Shown one piece after another: positions 59,569-64,000 of a DNA stretch of 64,000 bases. The notes under the pieces were generated by a model. It searched no databases, had not been told where the DNA came from, and worked only from the letters and a program-made list of their open reading frames with translations. This DNA comes from Alphaproteobacteria bacterium (GTDB taxonomy: Bacteria > Pseudomonadota > Alphaproteobacteria > Oceanibaculales > Oceanibaculaceae). A program made the position numbers and the translations under genes. Position 1 is the stretch's first letter; every line of letters begins with the position of its first letter. Where the stretch lies: NCBI GenBank assembly GCA_018823745.1, contig JAHJHR010000007.1, positions 124,001-188,000 on the forward strand. Reading direction: 5' to 3'.

Positions 59569-59934
59569 ATGAAGCAGCGCCGTGCTGGATCAATCATTCG
59601 ACACCGGTGGGTTTGTTGGCTGTTGTCGCTGGCCTTCGTGGCGCTTCTCGTGCTGGGCGCCTTGGGTTCCGGTTCCCGCATCTTTGCCTTTGCTATCATC
59701 GGGCCCGGCAGCATTCTAGCGATCGTGGTCCTCATGGGAATCAGACTGCTCGGCCTATTTCCTTGGGTCGAAGATATGCTTGGCCTCGAAGGTCCCTCAA
59801 TGTACATGCTCGTCAGTCTGCTGATGGGCGTCGTGTTTTGGTGGGCGCTGGCGTTAGCCCTTCTGCTATATCGCCGCCGTAAGTTGATCACGTCCGAAAC
59901 GGCAAGCAGCTTACGACCGTCAGTTTCACAGTAA
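59569..59934 (+). CDS. Hypothetical three-helix membrane protein
   Basis: This 121-residue protein has three hydrophobic helices (about residues 16-34, 37-60 and 77-100) with a basic N-terminus (MKQRRAGSIIRHR) and a basic loop before the tail. AGGTGA lies about four bases before the ATG. I do not recognise the family. It stands alone between iron systems 2 and 3 and may be unrelated to them. Confidence 0.6.
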   Translation: MKQRRAGSIIRHRWVCWLLSLAFVALLVLGALGSGSRIFAFAIIGPGSILAIVVLMGIRLLGLFPWVEDMLGLEGPSMYMLVSLLMGVVFWWALALALLLYRRRKLITSETASSLRPSVSQ

Positions 59935-60119
59935 CGCCGTCTCGAAAGCTGCCAGGCCACAGTCCACCAATCCCAGTCGCTTGCTTCCGGCCGACTTGCT
60001 TTGGCCGTTTGCGGACTGGCGGCTTTCAGATTACTGCCCTTCAGAATCGACTATCGGAACTCCACACCTCGCAGATTGCCTGAACATCAACGTCAGGTCT
60101 TTCGTCAGTCGCTTTTATT

Positions 60120-60134
60120 TGCGAGCGATTCGCA
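60120..60134. promoter_or_regulatory. Putative Fur-like palindrome before sigma factor 3
   Basis: TGCGAGCGATTCGCA contains TGCGA-GCGAT-TCGCA and resembles the GCGAATGATTCGC form of Fur sites (two mismatches from full symmetry). It lies 53-67 bases before the sigma start. Confidence 0.5.
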
Positions 60135-60186
60135 TATGCACTACGGTGCCATGATCGTCACACGACCATGAACACCCTCTCGGCTC

Positions 60187-60720
60187 ATGACAGATTCCGG
60201 GCTGCTGCAAGCCTATCGCGACCATGAATGGGAATTGCTGCGCTTCCTCGCCCGCCGTCTCGGTTCGCCGGCGACGGCGGCAGACATTGCGCATGACCTC
60301 TATGTGAAGCTGCTGGGCGAGCCAGAGCCGCCGCAGATACGCGACAGCAAGGCCTATCTGTTCGGCATGGCGGCCAATCTGGCAACCGATTATCTGCGGG
60401 TAGAGCGCCGCCGGGGCGAAATCCTGGCGGAGATCGACGGGTTGGTCTGGCGGCGCCGCGACGAGATGACGCCAGAGCGGCATGCCCTGGCCCGGGCCGA
60501 ACTGGGTTTTCTTGCCACCGCCATTGCCGGGCTGCCGCCGCGCTGCCGCGAAATCTTCCGCCTGCATCGCTATGAGGGGCTGACGCAGCCACAGATCGCC
60601 GACCAGATGGGACTTGGAATCACCACGGTCTACAAGGATCTGAAATTGGCGCTGGAGACGATGCTGCGTGCCAGGCGGCAATTCCGGGCTACGCCGCAGG
60701 AGGAAGGCCACCGGAAATGA
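60187..60720 (+). CDS. FecI-type ECF sigma factor (system 3)
   Basis: This 177-residue sigma factor has region 2 (SPATAADIAHDLYVKLLGE and KAYLFGMAANLATDYLRVERRR) and region 4 (AIAGLPPRCREIFRLHRYEGLTQPQIADQMGLGITTVYKDLKLALETML). No ribosome site is clear before the ATG. It is followed by FecR and a TonB receptor in the same direction. A Fur-like palindrome lies upstream. Confidence 0.92.
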   Translation: MTDSGLLQAYRDHEWELLRFLARRLGSPATAADIAHDLYVKLLGEPEPPQIRDSKAYLFGMAANLATDYLRVERRRGEILAEIDGLVWRRRDEMTPERHALARAELGFLATAIAGLPPRCREIFRLHRYEGLTQPQIADQMGLGITTVYKDLKLALETMLRARRQFRATPQEEGHRK

Positions 60721-60778
60721 TGATCCCACTCGTCTATTGTATGAACGCCACCCCGATACGCCACTCATCGACCCGTCG

Positions 60779-61774
60779 ATGCCAGCCAGAGTGACCGCCT
60801 TGCCCCAGCAGATGTCGCCCGACCGCGTCGAGCAAACCGCGCAGGACTGGTTCCTCCGGCTGACCGCCGGCGACATGAGCGCGGTGGAACTTCGACGCTT
60901 CCGGGAATGGCGCGAGGCCAACCCTGCGCATGATGCGGCGTTCCGGGAAGTGCGCGCCTTGTGGAACGATCTCGACCCGCTGGAGCCGGCTTTCGCGCCG
61001 GCTGCCGACCAGGTCATGCCACACCGCATCCGGCCCGGAATCTCCCGCACCCGCGCCGTGGCAGCCATCGCTGCCCTGGCCGCCTGCCTGCTGCTGGTCC
61101 TGGCCTCGCTGCCGGACTTGCTGATAATGATTCAGGCGGATTACCGGACGGCACGCGGCGAGCAGGCGACGATCACCTTGCCGGACGGCTCCCTCGCATA
61201 TCTGAACACCGGCAGTGCCTTGGATATCCGCTATACCCAGACCCGCCGAGAGGTCGCCATACTCGGCGGCGAGGTCTGGTTCGATGTCATCAGGGACAGG
61301 GGCCGTCCGTTCAGCGTTCTGGCACTGGGCGGCAGCAGCACAGCGGTCGGCACCGCCTATGCCGTGCGCGACCAAGACGGGATCGCCACCGTGACCGTGA
61401 CGGAAGGCACGGTGCGTGTTGCCCCCGATGCAACCGACAATACGGCAAGCACTGACCATCTTGTGACCGCCGGCCAGCGCATCGCCTATCGCGAGGATGG
61501 CAGCATCGGCCCGATGGAGAATGTGGACGCGACGGCCGCCATCGCCTGGCGCCAGGGCCTGCTCCTGCTGCGCGAGCGCCCCTTCACCGAGGCGCTGGAG
61601 GAGATCGGCCGCTATTATCCGGGCCGCATCCTGCTGCTGGGCGATCAGACGAAGCTGGGTACGGTCACGGCCCGCCTGTCGCTTGGCCAGCTGGATAACG
61701 GCATCGACGCGCTGGCCGCCACGCATGGCCTCAGCGTCACCCGTCTGGCCGGTTATCTGGTCATTCTGCACTAA
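60779..61774 (+). CDS. FecR-family anti-sigma regulator (system 3)
   Basis: This protein of about 331 residues has an anti-sigma part (DRVEQTAQDWFLRLTAGDMSAVELRRFREW), a transmembrane helix (about 92-115), a FecR domain with LPDGSLAYLNTGSALDIRYTQTRREVAILGGEVWFDV and a C-terminal STN-like part. The GT of TAVGTAYAV (191-192) fits the self-cleavage site. The start is uncertain. The ATG at 60779 has no ribosome site. GTG at 60791 overlaps the TGA of a 25-codon frame starting at 60717 behind AGGAGGAAGG. The frame is also open upstream into the sigma gene. Confidence 0.88.
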   Translation: MPARVTALPQQMSPDRVEQTAQDWFLRLTAGDMSAVELRRFREWREANPAHDAAFREVRALWNDLDPLEPAFAPAADQVMPHRIRPGISRTRAVAAIAALAACLLLVLASLPDLLIMIQADYRTARGEQATITLPDGSLAYLNTGSALDIRYTQTRREVAILGGEVWFDVIRDRGRPFSVLALGGSSTAVGTAYAVRDQDGIATVTVTEGTVRVAPDATDNTASTDHLVTAGQRIAYREDGSIGPMENVDATAAIAWRQGLLLLRERPFTEALEEIGRYYPGRILLLGDQTKLGTVTARLSLGQLDNGIDALAATHGLSVTRLAGYLVILH

Positions 61775-61831
61775 GGGCTCCCCCTCCTCCGTAAAGAATC
61801 CTAAAAATCCGCACCGGTTTTCCCGCGCCCA

Positions 61832-61857
61832 CGCGCTCTATGCATAGAGGGAGCGCG
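61832..61857. promoter_or_regulatory. Inverted repeat in FecR3-receptor 3 gap
   Basis: CGCGCTC and GAGCGCG frame the inner palindrome CTCTATGCATAGAG (61836-61849), so two alternative pairings are possible. It lies 46-71 bases before the receptor ATG, in the promoter region expected to be read by sigma factor 3. Confidence 0.45.
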
Positions 61858-61902
61858 AATGCGTTGCATTCCTATTTCTTGTGACTATCAAAGGGGAAAC
61901 CG

Positions 61903-64000
61903 ATGCGGGGCGAGAATTGTCATCCTAAGGCCAGCAAAGACATGCCGAAGCGGCGCCGAAACCTGGCCCGGTCATTGCTGGCGAGCACCATGTTAAGCAC
62001 ACTGGCCTTCACAGCTGCGGCCAGCGCCACGGAAGCCGTGCAGCCGGTCGCCAGCCAGCAGATCGCCCAGGCGGAAACCGCCCAGGAGTTCGCCATCGCG
62101 CCGCAGCCGCTGGCCGGTGCGCTCGACCGTTTCGCCGAACGGACCGGCCTCTCCTTCGCCTATCGCTCCGCCGATATCGCGGGCCTGACCACGGCCGGGC
62201 TGACCGGCAATTTCACCGCCACGGACGGGCTGCGCCGCCTGTTGGCAGGCAGTGGCGCCGCCTTCCAGGTCACCGGCCCGACCACGGTGACGATCACGAA
62301 GCCGCAGGCGAGCGGTGCCTTGACGCTGGACACGGTGGCGGTACAGGGCCAGCGCGCCTTGGAATCTGCCTGGGGTCCGGCGGATGGCTATGTCGCCACG
62401 CGCAGCGCCACCGGCACCAAGACGGATACGCCGCTGATCGAAACGCCGCAGGCGATCAACGTGGTCACGCGTGAGCAGATGGACGATCAGGGCTCGCGCA
62501 CGCTGACAGAGAGCCTGCGCTATACGCCGGGCGTCATCGCGCAATATGGCAATAACGATATCCGGCATGACTGGCTGACGGTGCGTGGCTTCACGCCTGC
62601 CCGCTATCTGGACGGGCTGCGCCTGCCCTTCGGCGCGCGCGGCTATTCTCAGCCCCGGATCGAGACTTTCGGACTGGAGCGGATCGAAGTGCTGAAGGGA
62701 CCGGCCTCGCTGCTCTACGGGCAGGGCAATCCCGGCGGCACCGTGAACATGGTGAAGAAGCGCCCGACCGCAGAGGATGTGCGCGAGATCGAGGTGCAGA
62801 CCGGCAGCCATGACCGGATGCAGGCCGGCCTGGATCTCGGCGGCAAGGTGGATGCGGACGGTTCGCTGCTCTACCGGCTGGTGGCCCTTGGGCGGAAATC
62901 CGACACGCAATTCGATTATGTCGATGAGGAGAAATTCTATTTCGCCCCCTCGCTGACCTGGCTGGCCACTGACGACACCAAGATCACCTTCTTCGGCGAA
63001 TATCAGGAAATCGACGCCGCCGGCGGCGGTGGCGCGCCGGCCCTTCCGGCGGTCGGCACGCTGTATCCGGGCAGCCAGGGCCTGCTGCCGCGCGAGACCT
63101 TCGTCGGTGAGCCGGGCTATGACCATTTCAACAACAAGCAATGGTTCGCCGGCTACGAGCTGGATCATCGCATCGACGATACCTGGTCGCTGCGCCAGAG
63201 TTTGCGCTATGGCGATGTCGATACCGACAGCCAGCGCGTGCAGGCCTTCTGCGCGACCTCGCCTTGCGACCCGTCCACCCTTGGCCGCTATGCCTGGGCC
63301 TTCCCGGAAAGCGCGCAGCTGCTGACTGTGGACAATCAGGCTATCGCCGAATTCCGGACCGGTAGCGTGGGGCACAAGACGCTGATCGGCTTCGATTATT
63401 CCTACGAGGACAGCACCTTCGAGGAATCACAGCTCACCATGCTGTCCACACCGTTCAACGCCTATAACCCGATCTATGGCACGCCGGTCAGCCGGCCGGG
63501 CACCGGGATGCGCATCGATCAGGAACGCCGCCAGCTCGGCCTGTATCTGCAGGACCAGATGAAGATCGACCAGCTGACCCTGGTGCTGGGTGGCCGCTAT
63601 GACTGGGCCGATACCGACACCCGCACGCAGACCGCTGCCGCAGACACGGACGCGGCGCAGGATGACCGGGCCTTCACTGGCCGAATCGGCGCCGTCTACA
63701 GTTTCGACAATGGCCTGGCGCCCTATGCCAGCTATTCCACCTCCTTCCAGCCCTCCAGCGGCACCGACAGCAGCGGCAACACGTTTGATCCGACGGAGGG
63801 CGAGCAGTTCGAAATCGGTGTCAAATACCAGCCCACAGGCGGGCGCAGCTTCGTCACCCTGTCCGCCTATCAGCTGACGCAGCAGAATGTGCTGACGCCG
63901 GACCCGGCCAACACCCGGTTCAACACCCAGACCGGCGAGGTGCGGATGCGCGGTCTGGAGCTGGAAGGCAAGGCGCAGCTGACTGGCGGCCTGTCGCTGA
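61903..64000 (+). CDS. TonB-dependent siderophore receptor with STN domain (system 3, 3' end outside window)
   Basis: The frame is open from the ATG at 61903 (AAGGGGA about six bases upstream) to the window edge, giving 699 codons so far. It has a signal peptide (to about 43), an STN domain (about 63-112, EFAIAPQPLAGALDRFAERTGLSFAYRSADI), a plug with TPLIETPQAINVVTREQMDDQGSRTLTESLRYTPGV and FGLERIEVLKGPASLLYGQGNPGGTVNMVKKRP, and much of the barrel. The pattern is that of ferric-siderophore (FhuA/FoxA-like) receptors. It follows FecR3 by 128 bp; only the last strands are missing. Confidence 0.93.
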   Translation, partial: MRGENCHPKASKDMPKRRRNLARSLLASTMLSTLAFTAAASATEAVQPVASQQIAQAETAQEFAIAPQPLAGALDRFAERTGLSFAYRSADIAGLTTAGLTGNFTATDGLRRLLAGSGAAFQVTGPTTVTITKPQASGALTLDTVAVQGQRALESAWGPADGYVATRSATGTKTDTPLIETPQAINVVTREQMDDQGSRTLTESLRYTPGVIAQYGNNDIRHDWLTVRGFTPARYLDGLRLPFGARGYSQPRIETFGLERIEVLKGPASLLYGQGNPGGTVNMVKKRPTAEDVREIEVQTGSHDRMQAGLDLGGKVDADGSLLYRLVALGRKSDTQFDYVDEEKFYFAPSLTWLATDDTKITFFGEYQEIDAAGGGGAPALPAVGTLYPGSQGLLPRETFVGEPGYDHFNNKQWFAGYELDHRIDDTWSLRQSLRYGDVDTDSQRVQAFCATSPCDPSTLGRYAWAFPESAQLLTVDNQAIAEFRTGSVGHKTLIGFDYSYEDSTFEESQLTMLSTPFNAYNPIYGTPVSRPGTGMRIDQERRQLGLYLQDQMKIDQLTLVLGGRYDWADTDTRTQTAAADTDAAQDDRAFTGRIGAVYSFDNGLAPYASYSTSFQPSSGTDSSGNTFDPTEGEQFEIGVKYQPTGGRSFVTLSAYQLTQQNVLTPDPANTRFNTQTGEVRMRGLELEGKAQLTGGLSL

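Noticed and set aside
61993-63375. 460-codon minus-strand frame
   Set aside because: It is antisense to the third TonB receptor, whose plus-strand reading has signal peptide, STN and plug motifs.

Overview
The window is GC-rich with dense, bacterial-style gene packing. It suggests an Alphaproteobacterium, probably a metabolically versatile Rhodospirillales-like member. The indications are many TRAP and branched-chain-amino-acid-type ABC importers, an ScfR-type regulator beside a symporter-kinase, a split Tm-1 gene pair, and several FecI/FecR/TonB-receptor loci. The genus cannot be fixed from sequence reading alone. I found no rRNA or tRNA gene, no intact mobile element and no CRISPR array. 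Both edges cut genes: a glutathione S-transferase on the left and a TonB-dependent receptor on the right.

Layout. 1-6.2 kb: the end of a GST gene, then a leftward operon (AtuA-family protein, AtuA-related small protein, TAXI binding protein, fused TRAP permease), divergent from a LysR regulator with a clear T-N11-A site between them. 6.2-14.2 kb: a complete leftward kdpF-kdpA-(small membrane ORF)-kdpB-kdpC-kdpD-kdpE potassium operon with a KdpE-like direct repeat upstream. 14.2-15.7 kb: an AT-rich spacer with a (GCTGAT)6 microsatellite, a DMT-family transporter and a gene remnant. 15.7-20.8 kb: a leftward ABC importer (binding protein, two permeases, two ATPases). 21.0-25.9 kb: a rightward set comprising an XRE/ScfR-type regulator with an unexpected histidine-kinase-like phosphoacceptor helix, a stand-alone receiver domain, a small membrane protein and a sodium/solute-symporter-fused histidine kinase.

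26.4-34.5 kb: a second ABC importer linked to a bacterial split version of plant Tm-1 (UPF0261 protein plus TIM-barrel protein) and an SRPBCC protein, with an AraC regulator in the middle. 34.9-44.0 kb: a catabolic island with a TRAP importer, a CMD-family protein, MmgE/PrpD, an SDR, a 3-hydroxyisobutyrate-dehydrogenase-like reductase and a metallo-beta-lactamase-fold lactonase. It is tied together by a LacI regulator and three copies of a TGTTATCGATAACA-type operator.

44.2-64.0 kb: three neighbouring ECF-sigma/FecR/TonB-receptor systems for iron or heme. The first is leftward. The second is leftward and continues into an ABC importer, a MATE exporter and a DUF2218 protein. The third is rightward and is cut by the window end. 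Fur-like palindromes precede each sigma gene. A gamma-glutamyltransferase homologue lies between the first two. Overall the region is a scavenging and uptake island: each transporter is packed with its own regulator and, where visible, its catabolic enzymes.
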